From PGYR01 sp040264895 (lineage in GTDB: Bacteria > Bacteroidota > Ignavibacteria > Kapaibacteriales > UBA2268), in the NCBI GenBank assembly GCA_040264895.1, contig JBDQHL010000009.1, positions 1 through 43,510 of the forward strand: a stretch of DNA of 43,510 nucleotides, read 5' to 3'. Both the position numbers and the translations under genes were made by a program. How positions within the stretch are numbered: the stretch's first letter is position 1; each line of letters begins with the position of its first letter. Shown piece by piece: positions 8,777-18,024 of the stretch. The notes below the pieces were generated by a model. It saw nothing but the letters and a program-made list of their open reading frames with translations, searched no databases and was not told the DNA's origin.

Positions 8777-10060
8777 ATGGAAAACTTAGATTACAATAAA
8801 GATTTTGAATTAATTACCCAATATATAGATGGGGAATTAACCGAATCTCAGATGCTAGAAGTCGATAAGATGCTTAAGGATAGCCCAGACCTAAAAGCAG
8901 AATTCGACAAGCAGCTAGAGATATCAAAATCAATTGAAGATGATGATGAGACACTCGTGCCTCCTCCATCAGCTAAGGATAATGTATTTTTGGCACTGGG
9001 TATTCCTTTGGCTGCAAGCGCTCCAACACTGACTAAGCTGATTATTGAGTCTGCAGTAAATTGGATTTCAGTTGCGGCTGCTGTGGTAGCATCGGTTGCT
9101 ACTTTCGTAATGTATAGCTCACTTAATTCTGATAGTGAGGCAACAATTAAAGTAAATGATAACATTCCGATTGTAAAGTCTTATGAAGTGGCTGCAAATA
9201 ATAATATCATTGTTACTGAAGAAGCTACAGATGGTAATGAAGAGATATTAGTCGATAATAGTGTTGATGTAAATGATTCAGATAACAACCTGAATAACAA
9301 CTCATCTAATAGCTCTGATAATTATCAAAATAACTACAATTCTTCGATTAATGCTGATAGAGATAATAGCGATGACGTAGTTAGTAATGCATCAGATGAC
9401 ACTGATGGCGATGAGAACTTTATTAGCAACTTGTCAGATAATGAATCAGAAATTTCGAATGAAACAGATTTAAACAATAGCAACCTGAGCGATGATTTTG
9501 GGCGCAAAAATAGTCTAATTGAACCATGGAATGCAGACTTTGCTTACCAAAATACTAAATTTAATGGTTTTGCTCGAGGTATGATGTTGACAGAGAACAA
9601 TAACTTTAAAGTAAACAATAGCTATACTCGTGATTACCTAACCGTAATTAGGACTAAAGCTAGCACAAATGCTGATAATAACGGACAGTTAGACGTCAGT
9701 TTCTTAACTAATTATTTCACGACAGACTTGCGTGGTATGTTCTCAGCTGGTATGTCTTACTACGGAACAAACTATACATCTGATTTGCGAAACCCATTCT
9801 TCTTGGGTGGTGGTGTAGAATACACACCTACGTTCACTAAGATATTAGCAAACAGCTATTTTGATACATTCGTGAATGGTCAGATATTCCTAGGTCAATC
9901 ACCTTCTTACAAAATAGAAGCTGGGCTAACTACTACATTTGGTGGATTAACAAGATTCCCAATTGTGTTTGGTTACTCTCAGACAATAGTCAGAGATTAT
10001 CAATTCATAGGTCAACAGAACCAAAGTGGAATTTTCTTAGGTACAGAAATTACTTTCTAA
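8777..10060 (+). CDS. Dual membrane-spanning (Dma-like) anti-sigma factor with C-terminal beta-barrel-like domain
   Basis: A 427-residue partner of the upstream ECF sigma factor. Residues 1-70 form a cytoplasmic anti-sigma-like domain (LITQYIDGELTESQMLEVDK...DSPDLKAEFDKQ) without the zinc HxxxCxxC motif. Residues 93-115 (NWISVAAAVVASVATFVMY) are a membrane segment. Residues 117-245 are a low-complexity Asn/Asp/Ser/Glu-rich linker. Residues 246-427 alternate polar and hydrophobic residues, are rich in Gly/Tyr/Phe and end LGTEITF with a terminal Phe, as in outer membrane beta-barrels. This order (anti-sigma, helix, disordered linker, barrel) is that of the dual membrane-spanning anti-sigma (Dma) proteins of Bacteroides thetaiotaomicron. 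The likely job is to hold the sigma factor inactive until the outer membrane changes. The assignment is by architecture only, since sequence similarity was not tested. Confidence 0.8.
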   Translation: MENLDYNKDFELITQYIDGELTESQMLEVDKMLKDSPDLKAEFDKQLEISKSIEDDDETLVPPPSAKDNVFLALGIPLAASAPTLTKLIIESAVNWISVAAAVVASVATFVMYSSLNSDSEATIKVNDNIPIVKSYEVAANNNIIVTEEATDGNEEILVDNSVDVNDSDNNLNNNSSNSSDNYQNNYNSSINADRDNSDDVVSNASDDTDGDENFISNLSDNESEISNETDLNNSNLSDDFGRKNSLIEPWNADFAYQNTKFNGFARGMMLTENNNFKVNNSYTRDYLTVIRTKASTNADNNGQLDVSFLTNYFTTDLRGMFSAGMSYYGTNYTSDLRNPFFLGGGVEYTPTFTKILANSYFDTFVNGQIFLGQSPSYKIEAGLTTTFGGLTRFPIVFGYSQTIVRDYQFIGQQNQSGIFLGTEITF

Positions 10061-10086
10061 TAAGATAATAAAGAATTTAAATAGAG

Positions 10087-10121
10087 ATCCAACTACATAT
10101 AATTTGTGGTTGGATTTTTTG
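10087..10121 (+). terminator. Rho-independent terminator of the sigma/anti-sigma operon
   Basis: A 10-bp stem (atccaactac at 10087-10096 with gtggttggat at 10106-10115, one wobble) is followed by a run of six T. It lies 27 bases after the stop of the anti-sigma gene. Confidence 0.85.
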
Positions 10122-10124
10122 GTT

Positions 10125-10140
10125 TATTCCAATTGGAATA
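10125..10140. promoter_or_regulatory. Perfect 16-bp palindrome, possible operator
   Basis: TATTCCAATTGGAATA is a perfect inverted repeat lying between the terminator and the -7 element of the next operon, 64 bases before its first gene. Its place upstream of the promoter suggests a binding site for a dimeric regulator, but none is encoded beside it. Confidence 0.4.
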
Positions 10141-10167
10141 TCTCCTCCATTTTTCCAATTAAATTCA

Positions 10168-10175
10168 TATCTTTG
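10168..10175 (+). promoter_or_regulatory. Possible -7 promoter element (TATCTTTG)
   Basis: TATCTTTG fits the Bacteroidota TAnnTTTG consensus and lies 28 bases before the ATG of the bi-domain oxidoreductase, in the only sizeable gap ahead of the five-gene run that follows. No good -33 TTTG was found. Confidence 0.4.
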
Positions 10176-10203
10176 TATAATACAGAAATACATAAAAAAA
10201 TCA

Positions 10204-12336
10204 ATGCTTCAAGTAGTTCAATATCAAAAATCTGGCGAAGTACGCACAGAAGAAATGCCATCTCCACAATGCCCTCCTGGTGGCGTGCTGATAGAGGTCA
10301 AAAACACTCTTATCAGTGCAGGTACAGAAAAAACATCGGTCGATAACGCTCAGGGTAGCTTACTCGCAAGAGCGAAGAAACAGCCCGACCAAGTAAAAGT
10401 TGTGCTCGATGCTGTAAAAAGCTATGGTCTAAAAGAAACAGCAAGGCGAGTAAATGCTAAGCTCAATTCGTTCAAATTGCTTGGCTATTCTGCAGCTGGT
10501 GTGGTTATAGAATCAGACTGCGATGAGTTCAAACCAGGCGATAGAGTTGCTGCCGCTGGTGCTGGAATTGCGAACCACGCAGAGATTATAGCAGTACCAA
10601 AAAACTTAGTCGTACACATAGCAGAAAGCGTTAGCTACGAAGATGCAGCTTACACAACTGTTGGGGCTATTGCTATGCAGGGCTTCCGACAAGCAGCTCC
10701 GAACTTAGGTGAGAATGTTGTTGTTGTTGGCTTGGGTTTGTTGGGGTTAATTACTGTTCAGTTCCTCAAGGCTGCTGGTTGCAATGTTATCGGAATGGAT
10801 ATTGACGAAAGAGCAATGGAGCTTGGGACAAAATTCGGTTGTGATTCTGTAATGAAAAGCTCTTCGGAAAATGTTCAGCAAGTGATTGCCAGAAGCAATG
10901 GTGAAGGCGCTGATTCTACTATTATCACAGCTTCAACTGGCAGTTCTGCTCCACTTCAAATGGCAATGGAAATGACCCGAAAAAGGGGCAAAGTAGTAAT
11001 AGTTGGGGCTATAGGAATGGATATGAAACGACATCCATTCTACAAGAAAGAGATTGAATTAAAAATATCATCGAGTTACGGACCTGGTAGATATGATGCC
11101 TTCTACGAAGAGCAAGGTAATGACTATCCTTATGCATTTGTTCGTTGGACTGAAAATCGCAATATGCAGTCATTCGTTGAATTAATTGAAAAGAAAAGAA
11201 TAAATATAAAGGATATGACTACCCATAGTTTTGTTGTAGCAGAGGCATCTAAAGCCTATGATTTGATAAGCAATGGAACAGAGCCGTATTTGGGTATATT
11301 AATCAACTATCCTGAAAGAGATAATAAGAAAACGAACTTCATTTGCACAGGTCAAAAAACTGCCGAATCTGATATAAAAATTGGGTTTGTTGGTGCTGGG
11401 CAATTTGCTCAGAATTATTTGCTACCACCACTTGCTAAGCAAGGTGTGAGATTTGTTTCGGTTGCTAATAATAGCTCTGCAAGTTCAAAAACGGTAGCTA
11501 CAAACTTTGCATTCGAAAAAGCTAGTGCTAACCCGGATGAGCTGATAAAAGACAGCTCAATTAATACAGTAATGGTTGCTTCGTGGCACAATACTCACGC
11601 GAAATATGTTATTTCTGCCCTGAATAATGGGAAGAATATATATGTAGAAAAACCATTGGCACTAAATGAGGAAGAGCTTAATCAGATAATGGAAGCTACG
11701 GGTAATTCTGACAAACAACTTATGGTTGGCTTCAACAGAAGATTCTCTAAGTCATTCAAGAAAATTAAAGAAGAGCTGAAAAGACGCAAAGAACCGTTAA
11801 TGGTGAAGTACAGAGTTAATGCAGGTCATATACCAAAAGACCATTGGACACAAAGAGCAGAAGGAGGAGGTAGAATAATAGGCGAAGGTTGCCACTTTAT
11901 CGATACCATGCTATTTTTGACAGGGAGCAAGCCAATTAGAGTCTATGCGGAGTCATTTTCTGGCAATTCGGAAGCAAAGCTTAATGAAGACAATGTAGCA
12001 GCTACAATCAAATTTGAGGACGGCTCTGTCGGAGTATTAGAGTATATTTCATCAGGTGATGGTAGCTTATCTAAAGAGTATTGCGAAGTTTTCTTTGAGA
12101 ATACTGCCTTAACTATGAATAACTTTGAATCAGTTACCTTACACAAAGGAAAGAAGGCTACGGATTACAAAATGGATGGCGAGAAAGGAATTAAATCAGA
12201 AATGGAACTTTTTATAAAATCCCTTAAATCTGGTAAATCTCTAATTCCACAGCAAGATTTGTTTGCAGTAACCAAGTGTACTTTTGCTATATTAGAATCA
12301 TTAAAAAAATCGAAACCAATTACAATTACTTACTAA
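10204..12336 (+). CDS. Bi-domain oxidoreductase: zinc-type alcohol dehydrogenase fused to Gfo/Idh/MocA dehydrogenase
   Basis: The 710-residue protein joins two oxidoreductases. Residues 1 to about 375 form a medium-chain alcohol dehydrogenase-like module, with GVLIEVKNTLISAGTE, LGYSAAGVVIE and the NAD(P) loop VVGLGLLGLITVQF. The Cys/His ligands of zinc enzymes are not obvious. Residues of about 390 to 710 form a Gfo/Idh/MocA module with IGFVGAGQFAQNYLLPPL, VEKPLALNEEELNQIM, GFNRRFSKSFKK and EGGGRIIGEGCHFID. Fusions of this type are recurrent in bacteria, often in surface-polysaccharide gene clusters, and probably act on sugar nucleotides or sugars. The exact reaction is unknown. The stop is one base from the next ATG, so it is coupled to the membrane GH2-like gene, which fits a shared role in glycan processing. 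Confidence 0.88.
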   Translation: MLQVVQYQKSGEVRTEEMPSPQCPPGGVLIEVKNTLISAGTEKTSVDNAQGSLLARAKKQPDQVKVVLDAVKSYGLKETARRVNAKLNSFKLLGYSAAGVVIESDCDEFKPGDRVAAAGAGIANHAEIIAVPKNLVVHIAESVSYEDAAYTTVGAIAMQGFRQAAPNLGENVVVVGLGLLGLITVQFLKAAGCNVIGMDIDERAMELGTKFGCDSVMKSSSENVQQVIARSNGEGADSTIITASTGSSAPLQMAMEMTRKRGKVVIVGAIGMDMKRHPFYKKEIELKISSSYGPGRYDAFYEEQGNDYPYAFVRWTENRNMQSFVELIEKKRINIKDMTTHSFVVAEASKAYDLISNGTEPYLGILINYPERDNKKTNFICTGQKTAESDIKIGFVGAGQFAQNYLLPPLAKQGVRFVSVANNSSASSKTVATNFAFEKASANPDELIKDSSINTVMVASWHNTHAKYVISALNNGKNIYVEKPLALNEEELNQIMEATGNSDKQLMVGFNRRFSKSFKKIKEELKRRKEPLMVKYRVNAGHIPKDHWTQRAEGGGRIIGEGCHFIDTMLFLTGSKPIRVYAESFSGNSEAKLNEDNVAATIKFEDGSVGVLEYISSGDGSLSKEYCEVFFENTALTMNNFESVTLHKGKKATDYKMDGEKGIKSEMELFIKSLKSGKSLIPQQDLFAVTKCTFAILESLKKSKPITITY

Positions 12337-12337
12337 A

Positions 12338-14866
12338 ATGATAAGATATTTATTAGTTATGGTGCTGATTACTTTACCAGTATTCGGACAACCCACAGAA
12401 GAACAAGACACATTGATTACAACTAGTAAAGTTACTAGGAATGTAGTAGACCTGTCCGGTGAATGGGATATTTCATATGATGACGGAGATAGCTGGGAAA
12501 AACAGTATGTTCCTTTTACCAGTTATGAAGGTTCAACAATAGTTTTCAAAAAGAATATAAGTCTTAGCAAGAAAAATATTGCGAACCGTTCGTTCCACCT
12601 TAATTTACAAGGGATCTCAGATAATGGAGAATTCTATATAAACAACCAGTTCTTGGGTATTAATTTTGGTGGTATGACTGAGTTTTGGGTAAACTTACCA
12701 AATAATTCATTGAAAGAAGGTACTAATGAAATTAAGATAGTTGTAAACCCAACAGAGGGTTATGCAAATCAGATTCAGAAACTACCACTCCATTCAAAAA
12801 GAGCTGCTACTGGAATAATTAGAAAAGTATTTTTAGTTAGCACAGCTAGTGCTTGGGTTAATAGAATTAATAGTAGCTATAAGTTTAGTGAAAATGGAAC
12901 AAGTGCTGCTTTAAATATTAAGGGTACTCTAACAACTGGGCAATTGAAGCAGTCAAAAGGAACTATACAAGTTAAGTCTTTCTTGGTTGGCAAAAGAACA
13001 AGGCATGCCTTGGGCTCTCAGTCAATCAATGCTGAGAAAAACAGATCTTATGATTTTGATTTCAAAGCTGTTATAAATAATCCGGCTTTATGGTCACCAG
13101 AATCACCAGATCAATATAATATAGTAACTCAAATTCAAAAAAATGGGATAACTATAGATGAATTTTCTACAGTGTTTGGATTTAAGAAAGTAGAAATAAT
13201 TAGTTCTGACAAAGGGAATAAGTTTATACTTAACGGTGAACCATTCGAACTAAAATCTGTTAATTATATTGATGACTATAAGGGATATGGTAAATCTATA
13301 CCTCTGAGTCAATATGAAAAAGATATAAAAGAAATTAAGAAATTAGGTGCAAACGCAATTAGAGTTAAGTTTGGTTTGCCACACTCTGAGTTAATTAGGC
13401 TAACGAGTGAATATGGGTTATTTGTATTGTATGAATTCCCTTCATACAATACTCCCATTTCTATTTTGAACAGTGACGAAGTTATTGTTAGAATGCAAAA
13501 TATTGTAGACAGGATACTCAATGCAGTGGACAATTCTCCGAGTATATTTAGCTATGGGCTTTATTCTTATTCTGATGAAGATGCAAATATGCAAAAAGAA
13601 TACAGCACAAAATTAATATCTCTACTTAATCAACACACAAGTAACTTAGTACATAAATCTATATACACTAATACAGATTATCCTAATATAAAAGATGTTG
13701 ATTTTTTAATAGTGAGTTTTAATAATAAGAGTTATAACTTCAACACTCAGTTAAAAAGACTAGAGGATCTTCAAAGAAATATTGGTGCAATACCTTTAAT
13801 CTGTGAATTAGGTGCAGCAGTTGAAGAAAATAATAAAAATGGTTATGCCGATCAACTTTCTTTAGAATTTCAGGCTTACTACTTACTAAACTCTTACTCT
13901 ATATTGAGTACTGCTAATATAGCTGGTTTCTCATTCGATACATATAATGATTACTTACTACAACAGCCAGTTATGATTAACAATGGAGAAGATAAATATG
14001 TATTTACTTCAGGTTTAGTTGATAGAGACAGAAACGAGAGATCATCATTTAAAGCAGTAAAGTCAATTTTTAATAAGGAGAAAGAACCTTTGCTGACTGC
14101 AGGTAGTGATGACAAAACAGATAAAACAGTTGTGTTTTTAGTAACTGGTATTATCTTCGGTCTTATATTTCTGATAATGATAAATCGGTTTAAAAGATTT
14201 CGTGAATATTTCTTCCGCTCTATTCTTAGACCTTATAATTTCTATGCTGATATAAGAGACCAACGATTGATTTCAACAGTTCAAACTAGTGTTTTGGCGG
14301 TTTTGATCTCTGTTTCTATAGCTTCGTTCATAGCTGCAACTTTCTATTACCTAAGGTTTAGTAGCACACTTGAATACTTTTTGAATATTGGTATACCAAT
14401 TTCAATAATCAAGGAGAATTTATTTGCTCTAATATGGACACCGTCTTTACTTATATTAGTAATGTCACTTATTGTTATGCTATATATATTGTTCATAGCT
14501 TTATACTTAAAGATAACTGCGTTCGCCCTTTCTGTTAGATTATTCTATAAGGATGCTTTTACATTGGCTACTTGGTCATTAATACCAACTATTTTATTAT
14601 TGATAGTAGCATCGTTTATAACTAAAATATTTGGTGAAATGGACAATGGGTATTTAATGATATTTGCAATATTAGGGTTTGTAAAAATTTGGTCGCTACT
14701 ACGCTTACTCAAATCATCTGCAGTAGTACTAGATAAACCCAAAGGTAAAGTCTATTTGATTGAAATAGCTCTAGGACTAATTATTTTAGGTATCCCAGTT
14801 TTCCTTATGCAGTGGAGCCGTTCGGTTATAGACTATTTGATATATGTTTTGACAGTAATGGTATAA
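12338..14866 (+). CDS. Membrane-anchored GH2-like glycosidase fused to Yip1-like multi-pass domain
   Basis: This 842-residue protein starts with a signal peptide (MIRYLLVMVLITLPVFGQ). A GH2 sugar-binding jelly roll follows (DLSGEWDISYDDG...FKKNISL) to about residue 165, then an Ig-like domain to about residue 285, then a TIM-barrel-like region to about residue 590 (FILNGEPFELKSVNYID at its start). In GH2 enzymes the acid/base is a Glu in an Asn-Glu pair; here the matching stretch reads SYSDE, leaving E414 but with Asp before it. The nucleophile position could be E490 in LICELGAA. After one helix near residues 607-625, about 200 residues with five or so membrane helices begin RPYNFYADIRDQRLI, resembling Yip1-type domains. 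A periplasmic glycosidase or a non-catalytic glycan sensor is likely. Gene order couples it to the oxidoreductase before it and purC after it. Confidence 0.8.
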   Translation: MIRYLLVMVLITLPVFGQPTEEQDTLITTSKVTRNVVDLSGEWDISYDDGDSWEKQYVPFTSYEGSTIVFKKNISLSKKNIANRSFHLNLQGISDNGEFYINNQFLGINFGGMTEFWVNLPNNSLKEGTNEIKIVVNPTEGYANQIQKLPLHSKRAATGIIRKVFLVSTASAWVNRINSSYKFSENGTSAALNIKGTLTTGQLKQSKGTIQVKSFLVGKRTRHALGSQSINAEKNRSYDFDFKAVINNPALWSPESPDQYNIVTQIQKNGITIDEFSTVFGFKKVEIISSDKGNKFILNGEPFELKSVNYIDDYKGYGKSIPLSQYEKDIKEIKKLGANAIRVKFGLPHSELIRLTSEYGLFVLYEFPSYNTPISILNSDEVIVRMQNIVDRILNAVDNSPSIFSYGLYSYSDEDANMQKEYSTKLISLLNQHTSNLVHKSIYTNTDYPNIKDVDFLIVSFNNKSYNFNTQLKRLEDLQRNIGAIPLICELGAAVEENNKNGYADQLSLEFQAYYLLNSYSILSTANIAGFSFDTYNDYLLQQPVMINNGEDKYVFTSGLVDRDRNERSSFKAVKSIFNKEKEPLLTAGSDDKTDKTVVFLVTGIIFGLIFLIMINRFKRFREYFFRSILRPYNFYADIRDQRLISTVQTSVLAVLISVSIASFIAATFYYLRFSSTLEYFLNIGIPISIIKENLFALIWTPSLLILVMSLIVMLYILFIALYLKITAFALSVRLFYKDAFTLATWSLIPTILLLIVASFITKIFGEMDNGYLMIFAILGFVKIWSLLRLLKSSAVVLDKPKGKVYLIEIALGLIILGIPVFLMQWSRSVIDYLIYVLTVMV

Positions 14867-14870
14867 GATA

Positions 14871-15752
14871 ATGAATAAAGATAATTTGGACAGCTTAAAT
14901 TTAATTAGAAAAGGTAAAGTAAGAGAAGTATATGACTTGGGCGATAATTTATTAATAGTCGCAAGCGATAGAATTTCTGCGTTTGATGTGATAATGAACG
15001 AAATAGTTCCAGAAAAAGGTAAGATACTAAATCAAATCTCGACTTTTTGGCTTAATGAAACTAAGCACATAATTGGTAATCATCTCATTAGTGATAAAGC
15101 GTCAGAATATCCCTCACTTCTCAAATATGCAGACTATTTGAATGGTAGAAGTATGGTCGTGAAAAAGGCTAAACCACTACCGGTAGAGTTTATAGTGCGT
15201 GGTTATATAGCTGGTTCTGGTTGGAAATCATACAAGGATAATGGACAAATATGTGGTGTTGAATTGCCTGATGGCTTAGAAAAATATGGTAGATTAGAAG
15301 AACCAATATTCACTCCATCAACTAAGGCTGATGAGGGACACGATGAAAACATTACTTATGAGCAATGTTGTGCTATATTAGGTGATGAGTTGACACAAAA
15401 ACTTAAACAAGTTTCAATTGATTTATATAACTTCGGTAGCAATAGATTAGAGAATGAAGGTGTACTGTTGGCTGATACTAAATTTGAATTTGGTGAGCTC
15501 GAAGATGGAAGCATTATTCTTATTGATGAAGCTTTGACACCTGACTCATCTCGATTATGGCTTGCCGAGAATTATGAACCTGGGAACGAACCTACAAATT
15601 ATGACAAACAGATTCTAAGAGATTATTTAGAAAGTTTGGATTGGGATAAAACTCCACCTGCTCCAACACTCCCAGAAGAAGTAATACAAAAGATATTATC
15701 AAAATATAAAGAAGCATTCGTTAAGATAACTGGTAAAGAATACGTTGTCTAG
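14871..15752 (+). CDS. purC: Phosphoribosylaminoimidazole-succinocarboxamide synthase (SAICAR synthetase)
   Basis: PurC joins aspartate to CAIR with ATP in de novo purine synthesis. The 293-residue product begins with RKGKVREVYDLGDNLLIVASDRISAFDVI, where the Lys-rich loop binds ATP. It then shows GRSMVVKKAKPLPVEFIVRGYIAGSGW, FTPSTKADEGHDENI and LIDEALTPDSSRLW, all conserved in the longer (about 290-300 residue) form of the enzyme found in Bacteroidota and yeast. It starts four bases after the membrane GH2-like gene and its last codons overlap rodA by eight bases, so it sits in the middle of a cotranscribed run. The mix of purine and cell-wall genes looks like packing of housekeeping genes and not one pathway. 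Confidence 0.95.
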   Translation: MNKDNLDSLNLIRKGKVREVYDLGDNLLIVASDRISAFDVIMNEIVPEKGKILNQISTFWLNETKHIIGNHLISDKASEYPSLLKYADYLNGRSMVVKKAKPLPVEFIVRGYIAGSGWKSYKDNGQICGVELPDGLEKYGRLEEPIFTPSTKADEGHDENITYEQCCAILGDELTQKLKQVSIDLYNFGSNRLENEGVLLADTKFEFGELEDGSIILIDEALTPDSSRLWLAENYEPGNEPTNYDKQILRDYLESLDWDKTPPAPTLPEEVIQKILSKYKEAFVKITGKEYVV

Positions 15753-16983
15753 TATTTTCGATAGTAAACTAACAGAAAAAAAAGTAGAGAATTTTGATTG
15801 GACTACTTTCTTTACTGTAGTTGCGCTTACAGTTTTCGGAATTTTATCAATATATTCAGCAACTTCAACATTCTCAGATAGCTTATTTACAAAGCAAGTT
15901 ATATCTGCTTCATTGGGTTTAGTGGTGATGTTGTCTGTTGCATTCTCCCCCCATAAAAAATTAAAATCATTATCTTATTGGGTATATGGCATTTCGCTGT
16001 TAATGCTGGTTTTAGTGTTATTCATTGGTGTTCGGATAAATGGTACGATGGGATGGATAAGATTAGGTGGATTTAACTTGCAGCCCGCAGAATTTGCAAA
16101 GTTAGGATTGCTTATGGCACTTTCTAACTACTTATCTGAAAAAGGAAGAAGCATAAATAAAATAGACGTGTTAGGACGAACATTCATGATGTTGCTGCCT
16201 ATGCTTGCTTTGGTAATGATGCAGCCAGATGTTGGTTCTGCATCTGTACTAATGGCAATATTTATTGGTATTTTATTTTGGACTGGCTTCAATTCTATAA
16301 TCTTGTTAGTAGTAGTTGTAGCCCCAATCATACTTATTGCTTCTCTTAGTGATTCAGTTATCTACTTAGTTGCTGCAGCTATTTTCTCGGTAGCTGTTTT
16401 TATAATGAGGGGCAATCTCCCACTCAAAATAATTGCTGCTGCTGTACTCTTTTCGATTGGTTTAGCTGGACCAATTGTCTATAAGAGTTTAGCACCACAC
16501 CAGCAAGCCAGAATTGATACATTTCTTGACCCATCGAGCGATCCACGTGGTGCAGGATACAATGTTATGCAATCAAAATTAGCCGTTGGTAGTGGAGGAA
16601 TAACTGGAAAAGGATTCCAAGAAGGAACGTTGACCCAACTCAGATATATACCAGAGCAATGGACTGATTTTATCTATTCGGTACCAACGGAAGAGTTCGG
16701 ATTTATAGGGGGTGCTAGTGTGATTATTCTATTTATTGTTTTAATATTAAGATCAATGAAGTTGGCAATTGAAAATGACTATACATACTTCAAAATACTA
16801 TGCTTTGGTATTGGAGTTATATTTCTATATCATATACTAATCAATATAGGTATGGTAATAGGAATGATGCCTGTAATGGGTATTCCTCTACCATTTATGA
16901 GTTATGGTGGGACATCACTACTTTTTAATATGGTTCTAATAGGGCTTTTACTTAACGCAAATAGAACACAGAAGATATTATGA
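15745..16983 (+). CDS. rodA: Rod shape-determining peptidoglycan glycosyltransferase (SEDS family)
   Basis: RodA polymerises lipid II into glycan strands for side-wall growth and works with a class B penicillin-binding protein. The 412-residue product has about ten membrane segments and SEDS hallmarks: RINGTMGWIRLGGFNLQPAEFAK near residues 93-115, QPDVGSA near residue 153, PHQQARIDTFLDPSSDPRGAGY near residue 252, and GIPLPFMSYGGTSLL near the end. Overall form favours RodA over FtsW. The start is a TTG at 15745 inside the last codons of purC, which gives MSSIFDSKLTEKK, so translation is probably coupled. The stop overlaps the pdxA start by four bases (ATGA). Confidence 0.92.
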   Translation: MSSIFDSKLTEKKVENFDWTTFFTVVALTVFGILSIYSATSTFSDSLFTKQVISASLGLVVMLSVAFSPHKKLKSLSYWVYGISLLMLVLVLFIGVRINGTMGWIRLGGFNLQPAEFAKLGLLMALSNYLSEKGRSINKIDVLGRTFMMLLPMLALVMMQPDVGSASVLMAIFIGILFWTGFNSIILLVVVVAPIILIASLSDSVIYLVAAAIFSVAVFIMRGNLPLKIIAAAVLFSIGLAGPIVYKSLAPHQQARIDTFLDPSSDPRGAGYNVMQSKLAVGSGGITGKGFQEGTLTQLRYIPEQWTDFIYSVPTEEFGFIGGASVIILFIVLILRSMKLAIENDYTYFKILCFGIGVIFLYHILINIGMVIGMMPVMGIPLPFMSYGGTSLLFNMVLIGLLLNANRTQKIL

Positions 16984-17969
16984 TTTTAAATATAGCAGTA
17001 TCGGTTGGAGACTTAAACGGGATTGGATTAGAATGCTTTGTCAAGTCTCTTAATAATTTAAAAGTATCGGAATATGGGTTGAATTTTAATTTGTTTGCTC
17101 CTAAAAATTTGGTTATTCAATATCTGAAAAAACTAAATTTTAATTTCACTGAAAATGAAAACCAAATTTCTATTAACAACTACATCATTAATCTAATAGG
17201 TGAGAACACAGATTATAATATAGATTGGGGTAAACTAGATGGTTCTATTGGTCAAATTGCTGCCGAGAGTATCTATAAAGCTGTTGAAAGTGTAAAATCG
17301 AACCAATCTGATATACTTCTTACTCTACCTATCAATAAAAAATCCATATCCTTATCTGGATTCAGATTTCCTGGGCATACTGAAATGCTTGGTGATTCTT
17401 TTGGGTCTGACCCTCTAATGATTTTATTTAGTTCTGGGGTTAGAGTAGCATTGACTACATTACATGAACCAATTAGTAAGGTTTCAACATTGGTATCTGC
17501 TGAGCTTATTGAGAAGAAATATGCATCTTTCGAATTATCATTAAGAAAAGATTTTGGTATTGAACAGCCTAAAGTTGCAATATTAGGATTGAATCCACAT
17601 GCCGGTGAAGAAGGGAATATAGGAACTGAAGAGAAGTTGAAAATAAACCCTTTAATTTTTCAACTAAACGGCAAATATAAAGAATCCAAAGCTTATGGTA
17701 CTTTTCCTGCTGATGGTTTTTTTGGGTTTGGTGATTACCTTAATTATGATGGCATCCTTGCTATGTACCATGACCAGGGACTTATACCGCTTAAGCTACT
17801 TGCTAATGGTGGGGGTGTAAACTTCACAGCAAATCTTAATATAGTTAGGGTCTCACCTGACCATGGAACTGGATTTTCGATTTCAGGGCAGAATATTGCA
17901 TCAGAACAAAGCACTTTAGAAGCTATTATAGAAGGAATAAGCATTTATAATAATAGAATAAGTTTTTAG
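16980..17969 (+). CDS. pdxA: 4-hydroxythreonine-4-phosphate dehydrogenase
   Basis: PdxA oxidises 4-phosphohydroxy-L-threonine in the DXP-dependent route to pyridoxal phosphate. The 329-residue product has the Bacteroidota-type opening VSVGDLNGIGLE, then FPGHTEMLGD with a metal-binding His, LGLNPHAGEEGNIGTEE, a second metal site in AMYHDQGLIPLK, and VRVSPDHGTGFSISG. All catalytic metal and phosphate contacts that I can recognise are present. The start ATG overlaps the rodA stop (ATGA), so it closes the five-gene run that begins at 10204. PLP made by this pathway serves enzymes such as the aminotransferase at 5.4 kb, though there is no special link in the sequence. Confidence 0.94.
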   Translation: MILNIAVSVGDLNGIGLECFVKSLNNLKVSEYGLNFNLFAPKNLVIQYLKKLNFNFTENENQISINNYIINLIGENTDYNIDWGKLDGSIGQIAAESIYKAVESVKSNQSDILLTLPINKKSISLSGFRFPGHTEMLGDSFGSDPLMILFSSGVRVALTTLHEPISKVSTLVSAELIEKKYASFELSLRKDFGIEQPKVAILGLNPHAGEEGNIGTEEKLKINPLIFQLNGKYKESKAYGTFPADGFFGFGDYLNYDGILAMYHDQGLIPLKLLANGGGVNFTANLNIVRVSPDHGTGFSISGQNIASEQSTLEAIIEGISIYNNRISF

Positions 17970-18024
17970 GATAAAAGTATATTTATTATGTTAGATAATA
18001 TTATAAGTCAATAAAAAAACAACA

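Noticed and set aside
10104..10346. Plus-strand frame of 80 codons over the start of the bi-domain oxidoreductase
   Set aside because: It overlaps the strongly supported dehydrogenase in another frame, has no family features, and includes the terminator T-run and the palindrome.
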